This document shows positions 1-9,499 of a stretch of 64,000 bases of DNA, one piece after another. Location of the stretch: positions 2,108,001 to 2,172,000 of the forward strand of contig NZ_CP051144.1 of assembly GCF_012317385.1 (NCBI RefSeq), written 5' to 3'. Made by a program: the position numbers and the translations under genes. The DNA is from Romboutsia sp. CE17 (GTDB taxonomy: Bacteria > Bacillota > Clostridia > Peptostreptococcales > Peptostreptococcaceae). Each line of letters starts with the position of its first letter. Positions within the stretch are counted from its first letter, which is position 1. The notes below the pieces were generated by a model. The model was not told the DNA's origin and did no database searches. It worked only from the letters and a program-made list of their open reading frames with translations.

Positions 1-1640
1 TTTACAAGCTCTCTTATATTCCCTGGCCATTCATAATTTTCAAGAAGATCAATAGAGTCATTAGTAAAAAACTCTTCTAAATCGCAACATTTATTTACTT
101 TAAATAAATAATGTTCTAATAATAATCTTATATCTTCTTTCCTTTCTCTTAGGGGTATTGAGTACATAGGCATTACATTTAATCTATAATATAAATCTTC
201 TCTAAAGTTCTTTAATCTAACTTCTTCTAAAAGCTCTTTATTAGTTGCAGCTATAATTCTAATATCAATTGGAATTGTTTCTGTACTACCAACTGGGGTT
301 ATTTCCCTTTCTTGAAGCACTCTTAACAATCTTGATTGTAGGTATAGTGGAGCATCTCCAATTTCATCTAAAAATATAGTTCCTTTATGAGCTTTTTTAA
401 ACAAACCTATCTTTCCACCTTTTTTAGCTCCTGTAAAAGCCCCATCTTCATAACCAAAAAGTTCACTTTCTATTAAATTTTCTGGAATAGCAGCAAAGTT
501 AATAGCCACAAATGGATAATCCTTTCTTTCAGATTCATTATGTATTGCTTGAGCTAATACTTCTTTACCTGTACCAGTTTCTCCTTGAATTAAAACAGTT
601 GAGTTTGATTTTGCAACCTTCTTAGCCAGTTTTATATTCCTTCTAACAGAACTACAATTTCCAATCATATCTTCGAATGTGTATTTAGCTTGATTTTCCT
701 TAGATTTTTTCTTCTTTCTTAATTCATCATCAATCTTATGAATATGATTTACTTCATTAAGAATAATCATATTACCACTATGATTGTTATTGTTTTTTAT
801 CTTTTCTTTTACAACTAAAATTTCTTTGTTATCAATGTTAACAATATCCTCTTTCAACTCTTTAAAAACGCTATAAATATTTTTAGATAATATATCTTTC
901 TTTTCTATGTTTAATAATCTTAAAGCCTCTTCATTTAATACCAATACTTCATTTTCATCATTAGTATATATTATCCCATTTTTTTGGTTATCAAGTAAAT
1001 TTGTTAATAAGTCTTTTAGCCTTATAGTCTCTTGAGATATATTTATATATTTTTTTGACATATTTATCATATCTCTATAAAAACAAGATGAAACTATATC
1101 ACTATATGTATCTATGCATTCTAACTTATTTAAAACCTCAATCAAGCTAGTTATATCCATCTTTCTAGAATTTATATCAATAATGTTTTTTATCTCTCTA
1201 GGAACCAAGTGAGTTTCTCCTGGAGTAATAGCTATATTTAAATTTTTATATTCTTTTATTCCTGGGTAATATGGATAATACTTTATATGATCAACACCTT
1301 GATTTTTTAATTGATCGATTACCTCTTTACAGCTTTCTTCTGTATCATTTACAAGAAGAACTTCTTTTCCTCTTTCAATCTTTAAAATCTCATCTATGCA
1401 TTCATGTCTTATAACTCTTTTAAGTACAATATACTCCTTACTTTTATTGATTTTAGGTTGAAAAATATTCTTAATTTCCTCACTAGAAAATATTAATAAA
1501 TCATAGTCTAAATTATTATCAAAATCATCTGATGAATTCAAATTATCTATGTATAAATTTTCGTTAAAAATACTATGTAATTGATTTTTTATGCTAAGCC
1601 CTGTATGCTCACCAAAGGATATTATTAAGATTTTTTTCAT
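1..1640 (-). CDS. Sigma-54-dependent transcriptional activator (partial, 3' end outside window)
   Basis: The 5' 546 codons of a bacterial enhancer-binding protein, reading off the left edge. The start is the ATG at 1638-1640, preceded by AGGAG. The roughly 220-residue N-terminal part looks like a PrpR-type sensory region, followed by a PAS-like segment (about 230-310) and an AAA+ domain. The Walker A motif GETGTGKE lies near residue 350, the sigma-54 contact motif GAFTGA near 402, and Walker B IFLDEIG near 425. The C-terminal HTH is cut off. By family knowledge it drives transcription from a -24/-12 promoter in response to a small molecule; the target and ligand cannot be read here because the usual downstream operon lies outside the window. 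Confidence 0.9.
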   Translation of the reverse strand, partial: MKKILIISFGEHTGLSIKNQLHSIFNENLYIDNLNSSDDFDNNLDYDLLIFSSEEIKNIFQPKINKSKEYIVLKRVIRHECIDEILKIERGKEVLLVNDTEESCKEVIDQLKNQGVDHIKYYPYYPGIKEYKNLNIAITPGETHLVPREIKNIIDINSRKMDITSLIEVLNKLECIDTYSDIVSSCFYRDMINMSKKYINISQETIRLKDLLTNLLDNQKNGIIYTNDENEVLVLNEEALRLLNIEKKDILSKNIYSVFKELKEDIVNIDNKEILVVKEKIKNNNNHSGNMIILNEVNHIHKIDDELRKKKKSKENQAKYTFEDMIGNCSSVRRNIKLAKKVAKSNSTVLIQGETGTGKEVLAQAIHNESERKDYPFVAINFAAIPENLIESELFGYEDGAFTGAKKGGKIGLFKKAHKGTIFLDEIGDAPLYLQSRLLRVLQEREITPVGSTETIPIDIRIIAATNKELLEEVRLKNFREDLYYRLNVMPMYSIPLRERKEDIRLLLEHYLFKVNKCCDLEEFFTNDSIDLLENYEWPGNIRELV

Positions 1641-1686
1641 ATCTGCTCCTTTTTATTTTAATATTTAAAAATTATATTTATATTAT

Positions 1687-1722
1687 CAAAAAAGCACTAA
1701 CCTTGCAAAGGCTAGTGCTTTT
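1687..1722 (-). terminator. Rho-independent terminator after rsmH
   Basis: Inverted repeat with arms AAAAGCACTA and TAGTGCTTTT around CCTTTGCAAGG, followed on the minus strand by a T run. It sits about 25 nt after the rsmH stop and separates it from the sigma-54 activator gene. Confidence 0.85.
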
Positions 1723-1745
1723 AGTAAATAATATATTTTAGTATC

Positions 1746-2681
1746 CTATATTCTTTCTGCAACTCTTAGTTTTGCACTTCTACTTCTAGGATTAAACTCT
1801 ACTTCTTCTTTACTTGGTAATATTGGTTTTCTGCTTATTACCTTAACTAAAGCTTCTTTATCACACTGACAAATTGGAAGCTCTGGCGGACATACACAAT
1901 CTAATGCTAAATCTCTAAATGCATTCTTAACTATTCTATCTTCTAAAGAATGGAATGTTATTATACAAACCCTTCCTCCTTCATTCATTATAGAAACTGC
2001 ATCATTTATCATTTTTGTGATTACTCCAAGCTCATTATTTACTTCTATTCTTATAGCTTGGAAAGTTCTTTTTGCTGGATGTGGTCCATCTATTCTTGCT
2101 TTTTTAGGTATAGCTTTTTTTATTATTTCAACTAATTCTCCAGTAGTTTCTATATTTTTTTCAGTTCTACCTTCAACTATAAACTTAGCTATTCTCTTAG
2201 CCCAGTTATCTTCACCATAATCTTTTATAATTTTAGCAAGTTCTTCTTCACTGTAAGTATTAACAACATCATAAGCTGAAAAACTACATCTAACATCCAT
2301 TCTCATATCTAATGGAGCATCTTGCATATAAGAAAATCCTCTATCAGCTTCATCTAATTGATGTGATGAAACTCCTAAGTCAGCTAATACTCCATCGATT
2401 TTATGAATACCTAATTTAGCTAATTCTTCTTTTATATTTTCAAAGTTACTGTGAACGAATTTAACTCTATCTGAGTATTCGCTTAATCTTTCTTTTGCTG
2501 TTGCTATAGCATTTTTATCTTGATCAAATCCTATAAAAAGTCCTTTATCAGATAATCTTTTTACTATTTCTTTTGAGTGACCAGCTCCACCCATTGTACA
2601 GTCAACATAAACACCGTCTGGCTTTATATTTAAATTTTCAATGCACTCATCTAAAAGTACCGACACATGATGAAATTCCAT
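1746..2681 (-). CDS. rsmH: 16S rRNA (cytosine(1402)-N4)-methyltransferase RsmH
   Basis: 311 residues, the normal size for RsmH/MraW. It transfers a methyl group from SAM to N4 of C1402 in the ribosomal P site. The characteristic N-terminus [11 protein letters not shown] is present, then the SAM loop [10 protein letters not shown] near residue 27, the [10 protein letters not shown] motif near 100 and [12 protein letters not shown] near 205; the C-terminal [11 protein letters not shown] is also typical. In many Firmicutes this gene heads the dcw cluster, but here it is followed by a terminator and preceded by lgt, so it is separated from the cell-division genes. Confidence 0.97.
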   Translation of the reverse strand: MEFHHVSVLLDECIENLNIKPDGVYVDCTMGGAGHSKEIVKRLSDKGLFIGFDQDKNAIATAKERLSEYSDRVKFVHSNFENIKEELAKLGIHKIDGVLADLGVSSHQLDEADRGFSYMQDAPLDMRMDVRCSFSAYDVVNTYSEEELAKIIKDYGEDNWAKRIAKFIVEGRTEKNIETTGELVEIIKKAIPKKARIDGPHPAKRTFQAIRIEVNNELGVITKMINDAVSIMNEGGRVCIITFHSLEDRIVKNAFRDLALDCVCPPELPICQCDKEALVKVISRKPILPSKEEVEFNPRSRSAKLRVAERI

Positions 2682-2702
2682 TTTATATCTCCTTAGTACT
2701 AC

Positions 2703-3449
2703 TTATTTTGATTCTTCTTTTTTATTATTTTTCTTTGATAAATAAATATGTGCTATTATTCCACCTATTACTCCAACTAAGCTTATTACTTGAGCCATTC
2801 TAAGTGGTCCAATCATTAAACTATCTGTTCTAAGCCCTTCTATAAAGAATCTACCTAGTGAGTAAAGTATTATATAGTAAATGGCAATCTGACCTTCATA
2901 TTTCTTATTTTTTCTAAATATCCATAAGAATATAAATATTCCAAAATCCCATATAGATTCATATAGGAATGTTGGATGAACCTTAACTCCATCAACTATT
3001 ATTCCCCATGGTAAATCCGTTGGCCCACCATGAGCTTCACCATTTATGTAATTTCCCCATCTTCCTATAGCTTGTGCTAGAGGCATACCTATTAAAGCAA
3101 TATCTGCCATTTTAAGGAAATTAATATTCTTAATTCTTGTGTATATAAGACCTGCTAATATACCACCTATTAAAGCACCATGAATTGCCATTCCTCCACC
3201 TCTAAAGTTTAGAATTTGTGAAGGGTTTTGAGAATAGTATCCCCAATTAAAAATAACATAATAAAGTCTTGCTCCTATAACTCCAGATGGAATAGCAAAT
3301 ATAGCTAAATTTAAAACATCATCTTCGCTTATTCCAACTCTTTTCGCTTCTCTTAGTGCTAATAAAGTTCCTAAAATCATCCCTGTGGCCATTAATATTC
3401 CATACCACATTACATCTATACCAAATATGGTAAAGGCTACTCTATCCAT
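2703..3449 (-). CDS. lgt: Prolipoprotein diacylglyceryl transferase
   Basis: 248-residue polytopic membrane enzyme that moves diacylglycerol from phosphatidylglycerol to the lipobox Cys of prolipoproteins. The Lgt signature is seen as GRWGNYINGEAHGG near residue 130-145, with HGALIGG near 90 and GxGRFxxEGLRTDSL near 203-216. About seven hydrophobic segments are visible. It lies 21 nt upstream of rsmH and 11 nt after the next gene upstream, so these genes are probably co-transcribed. Lipoproteins that it would modify are encoded at 51472 and 62549. Confidence 0.97.
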   Translation of the reverse strand: MDRVAFTIFGIDVMWYGILMATGMILGTLLALREAKRVGISEDDVLNLAIFAIPSGVIGARLYYVIFNWGYYSQNPSQILNFRGGGMAIHGALIGGILAGLIYTRIKNINFLKMADIALIGMPLAQAIGRWGNYINGEAHGGPTDLPWGIIVDGVKVHPTFLYESIWDFGIFIFLWIFRKNKKYEGQIAIYYIILYSLGRFFIEGLRTDSLMIGPLRMAQVISLVGVIGGIIAHIYLSKKNNKKEESK

Positions 3450-3460
3450 AAATTTTCTCC

Positions 3461-4240
3461 TTATTTTTTAAATAATTTACTAAAGAATCCTCTTTTTTCT
3501 TCATATTTACTTGCTATAGGTATAATTATATCCTTGTTTTCTATAATTAAACTTTGATTATTTTTGAATATATTATTTGCAACTTCTTTAGAATATTTAT
3601 TTTTTATATATTTATAAGCTTCTTTTAATTGCGGTCTTCTTCTTTCACTACCATGTGCATCACTTGCAATTATATGTACCATATTATTATCTAATAATAT
3701 GTCTGTAGTCTTCTTTATATCTTTTCCGTGTTTTCCTAATACACTGGAAGCATTTACTTGAATTATAGCTCCTTCTTTTATACAATCATAGATTATATTA
3801 GGATTATCTATAATGCTTTTATATCTTTCTACATGAGCTAAAATTGGAGTGTAACCTTTTATTTTTAACTCATAAACTATATCTGGTAAGTTTTTAGGAA
3901 CATTCATTGGAGAAAACTCAATTAATAAATATTTACTTTTATTAATTGTATAGAAGTTCAAATCCTCGATCTCCTCTAAAATACCATCAGTGTAGTAAAT
4001 TTCATTTCCTAATAACACTTCTATATCTATATTATTTTCTTTTAATATTTTGTTAAAGTTGTCCACTTTTTCTATTAACTCTGAACCCATTATAAATTTA
4101 AATTCTGGATGAAAATGAGACGTATTTATAATCTTTTTAATACCATCTTCTTCTGCTATCTTTGCCATTTCAATAGCTTCATATAAATCTTTAGCTCCAT
4201 CATCTACGCCTGGAAGTATATGACAATGCATATCTATCAT
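3461..4240 (-). CDS. PHP-type tyrosine-protein phosphatase (CpsB/YwqE family)
   Basis: 259 residues with the metal-binding PHP start MIDMHCHILPGVDDGAKD, a central NEIYYTD, HVERY near residue 140 and the late SDAHGS near 195, all expected for manganese-dependent CpsB/CapC/YwqE phosphatases. Family members dephosphorylate BY-kinases that control capsule or exopolysaccharide synthesis. No BY-kinase or polysaccharide gene is nearby; its neighbours are lgt and the M16 pair, so its substrate cannot be inferred from context. It follows a terminator and has a TATAAT-like element near 4295 on the minus strand, so probably has its own promoter. Confidence 0.9.
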   Translation of the reverse strand: MIDMHCHILPGVDDGAKDLYEAIEMAKIAEEDGIKKIINTSHFHPEFKFIMGSELIEKVDNFNKILKENNIDIEVLLGNEIYYTDGILEEIEDLNFYTINKSKYLLIEFSPMNVPKNLPDIVYELKIKGYTPILAHVERYKSIIDNPNIIYDCIKEGAIIQVNASSVLGKHGKDIKKTTDILLDNNMVHIIASDAHGSERRRPQLKEAYKYIKNKYSKEVANNIFKNNQSLIIENKDIIIPIASKYEEKRGFFSKLFKK

Positions 4241-4316
4241 AGCATTTCCCCCTAACTTATGTATTTATTTTTAGCTATATCTACATATTATAACATAAAA
4301 GGAGAACATCATAAAT

Positions 4317-4356
4317 AAAAGGTAGGTTAATATAAAAAATTAATACTAACCTACCC
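4317..4356 (-). terminator. Terminator after the M16 peptidase pair
   Basis: Stem GGTAGGTTA (4321-4329) with TAACCTACC (4347-4355), extended by TAT/ATA after a bulge, then TTTTATTT on the minus strand. It lies just after the stop of the gene at 4372. Confidence 0.8.
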
Positions 4357-4371
4357 TTTATTTTTAAATTA

Positions 4372-5658
4372 TTATTTAGGTTCTACAATGGATATAACAC
4401 AATATTCTTCATTTAAATGAGATTTAAGTCTTTCTTCTATCTCTTCAAACTTAACTTCCTTTATAACTTCTAAATAATCTAGTAAGTTCATTCCTTTAAA
4501 GTTATAAGAAATAAAGTTATTAGCTATAAAGTTAACAGAATCAAAGTACTTTAAGAAATGACCTATTTTCTTTTTCTTTGTTCTTTCAAAGGCAACTTTA
4601 TCTAAGCCTTCTTTTTTATATTTTTCTATATATTCAAGAATTATTCTCTGCACTTCTTTTGGATTTTTAGAGTCTCCTCCTATAATTGTAAATCCATAAT
4701 CTACTTGAGAAGAAAATCCTGAGCCAAAGTTTTCGTTTATTAACCCTTTCATATATAAATCTTCATAAAGAGCTGTTCCTCTTCTAAAAATCATATCTAT
4801 TAGTATTTCAGTAACTATCTCTTTTTTCATAAGCTCTCTTCCAGAAATTCCTACATTATTATCTTTAAATGCTATATTAAACATAGGTATTGATATAGGG
4901 AACTTAGCTACTACTTCTTTTTCTTTTACGTGACTTGGTTCTTCTGGATAAAATACTTCTATTTTATGATCTAGCTTTTCTACATCATTATGGTTGTATT
5001 TTTTGACAACATCCATAACCTGGTTCTCATCTAAATCTCCTACAACAAATAAAGTCATATTTCCTGGGTTATAGAAAGTATTGTAGCACTTGTATAGCTC
5101 TTCTTTATTTATTTTATATATACTATCAACAGTACCTGCTATATCAATCCTAACTGGATAATTTACATACATTGCTTTTAAAGCATTAAAGTAAACATTC
5201 CAATCTGGATCATCATTGTACATTTTTATTTCTTGTTCTATTATTCCCTTTTCTTTTTCAACATTTTCATCTGTAAAATATGGAGTTTGAACATAGTCTA
5301 TTAAGTGACCTAAACATTCATAAAAGTTTTCTGTACAAGAAAATAAATATGCAGTCATAGTAAAGTTTGTAAATGCATTAGCACTTGCACCATACTTAGA
5401 AAATTCATCAAATGCATTACCTCCATTAGGTTGCTCAAACATTTTATGTTCTAAAAAATGTGCAATTCCTTCATTTACTTTTATTTTTTTGTCTTCTCCT
5501 ATTGGTATAAACTCTAGCTCATTAGAACCATATTTAGTTGCTAGTACTGCGTACTTCTTAGTGAATCCTTTTTTAGGCATAAAGTAAACATCTAAACCAT
5601 TTTCTAGCTTTTCATAATATATTTTTTCTTTTAAGATTTCATTATTAATTTCTTTCAT
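4372..5658 (-). CDS. M16 family zinc metallopeptidase (YmfH-like)
   Basis: 428 residues. The inverse zinc motif HFLEH is seen near residue 66-70 (GIAHFLEHKMFE) with a downstream Glu cluster (EKEKGIIEQEI) near 137, so this is the catalytic member of the pair. It matches the Bacillus YmfH type by its length and its start. The C-terminal half is the second M16 lobe. It is encoded 12 nt downstream of the other M16 gene; in the family, catalytic and non-catalytic subunits work together on small peptides. No signal peptide is visible, suggesting a cytoplasmic role. The exact substrate is unknown. Confidence 0.88.
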   Translation of the reverse strand: MKEINNEILKEKIYYEKLENGLDVYFMPKKGFTKKYAVLATKYGSNELEFIPIGEDKKIKVNEGIAHFLEHKMFEQPNGGNAFDEFSKYGASANAFTNFTMTAYLFSCTENFYECLGHLIDYVQTPYFTDENVEKEKGIIEQEIKMYNDDPDWNVYFNALKAMYVNYPVRIDIAGTVDSIYKINKEELYKCYNTFYNPGNMTLFVVGDLDENQVMDVVKKYNHNDVEKLDHKIEVFYPEEPSHVKEKEVVAKFPISIPMFNIAFKDNNVGISGRELMKKEIVTEILIDMIFRRGTALYEDLYMKGLINENFGSGFSSQVDYGFTIIGGDSKNPKEVQRIILEYIEKYKKEGLDKVAFERTKKKKIGHFLKYFDSVNFIANNFISYNFKGMNLLDYLEVIKEVKFEEIEERLKSHLNEEYCVISIVEPK

Positions 5659-5670
5659 ATTTATGCCTCC

Positions 5671-6933
5671 TTAATTACTTAAGAAATATACAGTGTCTAA
5701 GTTTATATCTTGAACAACTTTTACTATATCTTCTATACTTACCTTACTTAATTTGTCTATTATTGAATCTATTGTAGAACCTGTTTTACCCATAGCTTGT
5801 GCGAAATAAAAATCAGATCTACCTCCAATACTATCTGATATTGTTCTCATAGAACTTATTAGTGCACTTTTACTATTTTTTAATTCTTGTTCACTTATAT
5901 CACCATTTTTTAGCTTATCTATTTGAGCATTAATTAAATCTACAGTTTTTTCATAGTTATTTGATTCTATACCAGACGATACAAATAGTATTCCCTTGTA
6001 TTTTTCAACCGAAGAGTAAACATAATAACATAAACTTTCTCTTTCTCTTACATTAATAAATAATTTAGAATCAGGACCTCCACCTAAAATATTAGATCCA
6101 ACAACTAAAGCATAGTATTTTTCTTCATCTAGATAATCTACATTACTTCTATAACCCATAATAAGTTTCCCTTGAGTTATATCCATTTTTTCATTTATAT
6201 ATTTTACTTCTTTGATATCTTTTTTAAATTCATCTCTAGGTATATCTATTATATTTCCTCTTTCAAACTTAAAGTTTTCAGTTATAATTTTTATTATTTC
6301 TTCTTCATCAAAATCTCCTTCAACTACTATGTCAATAGGAGATGTTCTAAGGATATCTCTATAATGATTATATAATTCTTGAGGTGTTATTTTATCTATA
6401 TCTTCTTCATAGCCATATTCACTTATACTATATCTTTCACCCTCACACATTTCTTCAAATGCTCTTTCAAGTGCATATCTTCCTTTATCATTTATCTTAG
6501 CTTGTATTCTATCTTTTAAGTTTTCTTTTTCTATATTTAAAAACTCCTCTTTAAATCCTCCATCTATTACTAGTGGATTATTTATAACTTCATTAAAGAA
6601 CTCTATAACATTTTTAAATATTTTTTCATCTAAGTACTTTTCATTTGTACTTATTATTTTAAAGCTTAAAACTTGACGTTCTCCTCTTTTAGTAACATCA
6701 GCTCCCATTGATGAACCATATAGATTGTCTAATTCATTTGATATTTCTCTTGCACTAGGATATTTTCTACTACCACTAGTTACTATCTCTGGTATTAAAG
6801 CATTTTTTGTTGCTTCATCCTTATCCAATAATCTTTGTATGTATATACTTACAAGATTAGACTTAAACTTTTCTCCAGGAATCAAAGTTAAGTTTATTTT
6901 ATCGCCTAAAGATACCTTTTTTATCCCTTCCAT
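5671..6933 (-). CDS. M16 family peptidase-like protein, non-catalytic (YmfF-like)
   Basis: 420 residues with the two-lobe M16 layout, but where the active enzyme has HxxEH this protein reads VTSGSRKYPSAREISNEL, so the zinc site is missing. That fits the YmfF-type partner subunit. The middle contains RTSPIDIVVEGDFDEEEI and GGGPDSKLFINVRERESLCYYV, the typical second-lobe arginine/tyrosine region that binds substrate. Its start codon comes right after the stop of the gene at 6935, so translation is probably coupled, and the downstream gene is the catalytic partner. Confidence 0.88.
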   Translation of the reverse strand: MEGIKKVSLGDKINLTLIPGEKFKSNLVSIYIQRLLDKDEATKNALIPEIVTSGSRKYPSAREISNELDNLYGSSMGADVTKRGERQVLSFKIISTNEKYLDEKIFKNVIEFFNEVINNPLVIDGGFKEEFLNIEKENLKDRIQAKINDKGRYALERAFEEMCEGERYSISEYGYEEDIDKITPQELYNHYRDILRTSPIDIVVEGDFDEEEIIKIITENFKFERGNIIDIPRDEFKKDIKEVKYINEKMDITQGKLIMGYRSNVDYLDEEKYYALVVGSNILGGGPDSKLFINVRERESLCYYVYSSVEKYKGILFVSSGIESNNYEKTVDLINAQIDKLKNGDISEQELKNSKSALISSMRTISDSIGGRSDFYFAQAMGKTGSTIDSIIDKLSKVSIEDIVKVVQDINLDTVYFLSN

Positions 6934-6934
6934 G

Positions 6935-8053
6935 TTAGCCTCCTATTTTGCTTAATAATGATATTCTGTCAAATATCTCATCTACTATTAAATCGTATTT
7001 TTCGTTTGTGTCTATATAATAAAACTTTGTATTTCCCATATCTAATTCACTAAGTATACTATTTACTAAGTTTTTAGTACTAATACTGTCTATTATACTC
7101 GTTGGTAAAACTATGTATAAACCATCAATTCCATATTCTAGTAATTCCTCACCACATTTAATTATATCCTTTTTATTATTTTCTAAAAGAGGTAATTTTA
7201 TTTGAATATAACTATTTTTTTCGTCCTGTAATATGTAGTCACGTATTTTTTCTCTAAATAATATATCTTGTTCTATATTATTTTCATTTTGAAACCCTAT
7301 TAAAAGCACTCCAATATCTTTATTTTTACTTGCAATAGTTTTTAATATCTCATCTTTATATAATAGTGCTAAATTGTTTGACTTATAAAAAGTATCTAGT
7401 ATCTCTACTTGATTTAAGTTATATGTACTTAAGTTTAAATTTTCATATCTTTTTGTAAAAATATTAAAGTCTTCTCCCTCGGTCATGAACATAGGACATA
7501 TGATAATATTTTTATACCCTTTTGAAATAATATCACTTATGCTATTTTCAAAATATGGATAGGAATATAAATAAGAATTTACAACTTTATAGTTTGACCC
7601 TAATTTTTCTCTCAAATTAGAAGCTATGTACTCTGCATCTTCTTTATAGGAACTAGAACCTAAATCTTCATAATACATTTTATAATCGTATAAATCTTTC
7701 ATTACTGTTAAGTATGACTTAATTCCCTTTTCAAAGTAAGTTTCAGTTACACGCTCTTTTAAGTTGTAATTTTTACTTTCTCCTTCAGATACTAATAATA
7801 CTACAGTTTCTTCTTGCTCTTCTAAAGGACTAATATCTTTAATTTTAATGTGGTTTCTAAATGCAGATACTGTTATAATATTTACCCCAATAAAAGCAAT
7901 AATAAGACCATAAGCCATATATTTATAATCCCTATCTAAAATTATTTGTTTATAAAAAATTAGTGTTGATAAAACTATAAATATATTTTCCATATATCCT
8001 GTAAATATAAAGCTTAAAAAAACACAGATAAATAAAAGTGTTGAATTTAACAT
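6935..8053 (-). CDS. Membrane-anchored protein, possible ferrochelatase/CbiX-like fold
   Basis: 372 residues, not securely recognised. Two or three hydrophobic segments occupy residues 1-65, then a soluble part follows. Residues 82-330 read like two alpha/beta repeats: TVVLLVSEGES, KNIIICPMFMTEGEDFN, IGVLLIGFQNENN and IDGLYIVLPTSIID resemble the strand ends of the chelatase fold (CbiK/CbiX/HemH), but the catalytic His of those enzymes is not evident. It is the first gene of a tight operon with the M16 pair, suggesting a shared task. No tetrapyrrole gene is nearby, so a chelatase function is only a guess from pattern. Confidence 0.55.
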   Translation of the reverse strand: MLNSTLLFICVFLSFIFTGYMENIFIVLSTLIFYKQIILDRDYKYMAYGLIIAFIGVNIITVSAFRNHIKIKDISPLEEQEETVVLLVSEGESKNYNLKERVTETYFEKGIKSYLTVMKDLYDYKMYYEDLGSSSYKEDAEYIASNLREKLGSNYKVVNSYLYSYPYFENSISDIISKGYKNIIICPMFMTEGEDFNIFTKRYENLNLSTYNLNQVEILDTFYKSNNLALLYKDEILKTIASKNKDIGVLLIGFQNENNIEQDILFREKIRDYILQDEKNSYIQIKLPLLENNKKDIIKCGEELLEYGIDGLYIVLPTSIIDSISTKNLVNSILSELDMGNTKFYYIDTNEKYDLIVDEIFDRISLLSKIGG

Positions 8054-8248
8054 AAAATCAACTCCATAATAATGTATAGTTTACATCCATTATATATATG
8101 ATGTATAATCAGTATGTATGTCTATAATGAAGTTTTTAAATTTGTAAAAATCAGCTTAATTAGTTGTTTTCACAACTTAGAAGGTTGTATAAAATTTATA
8201 TATAAAATTTCAATAAATAAATTAGCATAAAGAAAGGAAGATACAATT

Positions 8249-9346
8249 ATGAAATTAGGTATAGTTGGTTTACCAAACGTAGGTAAAAGTACACTGTTTA
8301 ATGCTATAACTCAAGCAGGTGCAGAATCTGCAAACTACCCTTTCTGTACAATAGAACCAAACGTAGGTGTGGTTGCTGTTCCAGATGAAAGATTAAATAA
8401 ATTAAAAGAGTTATACGATTCAAAGAAAATAGTTCCAACAGCTATAGAGTTCTGTGATATAGCAGGTCTTGTTAGAGGAGCTTCTAAAGGTGAAGGTCTT
8501 GGAAACAAATTCTTATCTCACATAAGAGAGGTTGACGCTATAGTTCACGTTGTTAGATGTTTCGAAGATCCTAACGTTGTTCACGTTGATGGAAGCGTTG
8601 ATCCTTTAAGAGATATAGAAACTATAAACTTAGAATTAATATTCTCTGATATAGAAATATTAGAAAGAAGAATACAAAAAAGTGCTAAGGCTGCTAAAGC
8701 TGATAAGTCAATAGCTGCTGAAGTTGAATTCTTAAAAGAAATATTAGCAACATTAGAAGATAACAAATGTGTTAGAACAATGAGCTTTACTGAAGATCAA
8801 CAAACATTTGTTAATTCATTAAACTTATTAACTTCTAAGCCTGTAATATACGCTACAAACGTGTCTGAAGATGACTTAGCTGATGAAGCTGCTAACAATG
8901 AATATGTAAATAGAGTTAGAGAGTTCGCTGCTACTGAAGGTGCTGAAGTTGTTGTTGTTTGTGCTCAAATAGAAGCTGAAATAGCTGAACTTGATACTGA
9001 AGAAGAAAAGAAAGAATTCTTAGAAACATTAGGTCTTGAGCAATCAGGATTAGATAAATTAATAAAATCTTCTTATGCTTTATTAGGTCTTGTATCTTAC
9101 TTAACAGCAGGTCCTCAAGAAGTTAGAGCTTGGACTATAAAAGTTGGAACTAAGGCTCCTCAAGCAGGAGGAAAAATCCACTCTGATATAGAAAGAGGAT
9201 TCATAAGAGCAGAAACTATAGCATTTGATGATTTAGTTAACGTTGGTACTATGACTGCTGCTAAAGAAAAAGGATTAGTTAGACTTGAAGGTAAAGAATA
9301 CATCGTTAAAGATGGAGATGTAATATTATTCAGATTTAACGTATAA
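8249..9346 (+). CDS. ychF: Redox-regulated ATPase / Obg-like GTPase YchF
   Basis: 365 residues, full length. The P-loop GLPNVGKST is at 6-14, switch-region DIAGLVRGASKGEGLGNKFL near 69-88, and the altered G4 region (NVSE instead of NKxD) near 202, which explains why YchF prefers ATP. The C-terminal TGS domain is seen as AWTIKVGTKAPQAGGKIHSDIERGFIRAE near 305. It binds ribosomes and is involved in oxidative stress and translation. The start has AAAGGAAG ahead of it. It is one of the few plus-strand genes in this part and is a single-gene unit closed by a terminator. Confidence 0.98.
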   Translation: MKLGIVGLPNVGKSTLFNAITQAGAESANYPFCTIEPNVGVVAVPDERLNKLKELYDSKKIVPTAIEFCDIAGLVRGASKGEGLGNKFLSHIREVDAIVHVVRCFEDPNVVHVDGSVDPLRDIETINLELIFSDIEILERRIQKSAKAAKADKSIAAEVEFLKEILATLEDNKCVRTMSFTEDQQTFVNSLNLLTSKPVIYATNVSEDDLADEAANNEYVNRVREFAATEGAEVVVVCAQIEAEIAELDTEEEKKEFLETLGLEQSGLDKLIKSSYALLGLVSYLTAGPQEVRAWTIKVGTKAPQAGGKIHSDIERGFIRAETIAFDDLVNVGTMTAAKEKGLVRLEGKEYIVKDGDVILFRFNV

Positions 9347-9356
9347 TATAATCAAG

Positions 9357-9396
9357 AGAACTGTATTAAATATAAATTTTATACAGTTCTTTTTTA
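9357..9396 (+). terminator. Terminator after ychF
   Basis: Arms AGAACTGTAT (9357-9366) and ATACAGTTCT (9381-9390) followed by a T7 run on the plus strand. Confidence 0.9.
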
Positions 9397-9414
9397 CTAA
9401 TTATATTAAGCATA

Positions 9415-9463
9415 AAAAATACACAGTATATATAGACTTTTTATCTATATTCTGTGTATTTTT
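9415..9463 (-). terminator. Terminator after murE
   Basis: Arms AAAAATACACAG (9415-9426) and CTGTGTATTTTT (9452-9463), with an inner pairing around the loop. It is placed 37 nt after the murE stop and ends in T6 on the minus strand. Confidence 0.85.
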
Positions 9464-9499
9464 AACTTATATATTTATATTAATGTATGATTTAAATTC

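Noticed and set aside
6935-8053. Functional ferrochelatase or cobaltochelatase
   Set aside because: The fold-like pattern is weak, the catalytic His is not evident and there is no tetrapyrrole context.
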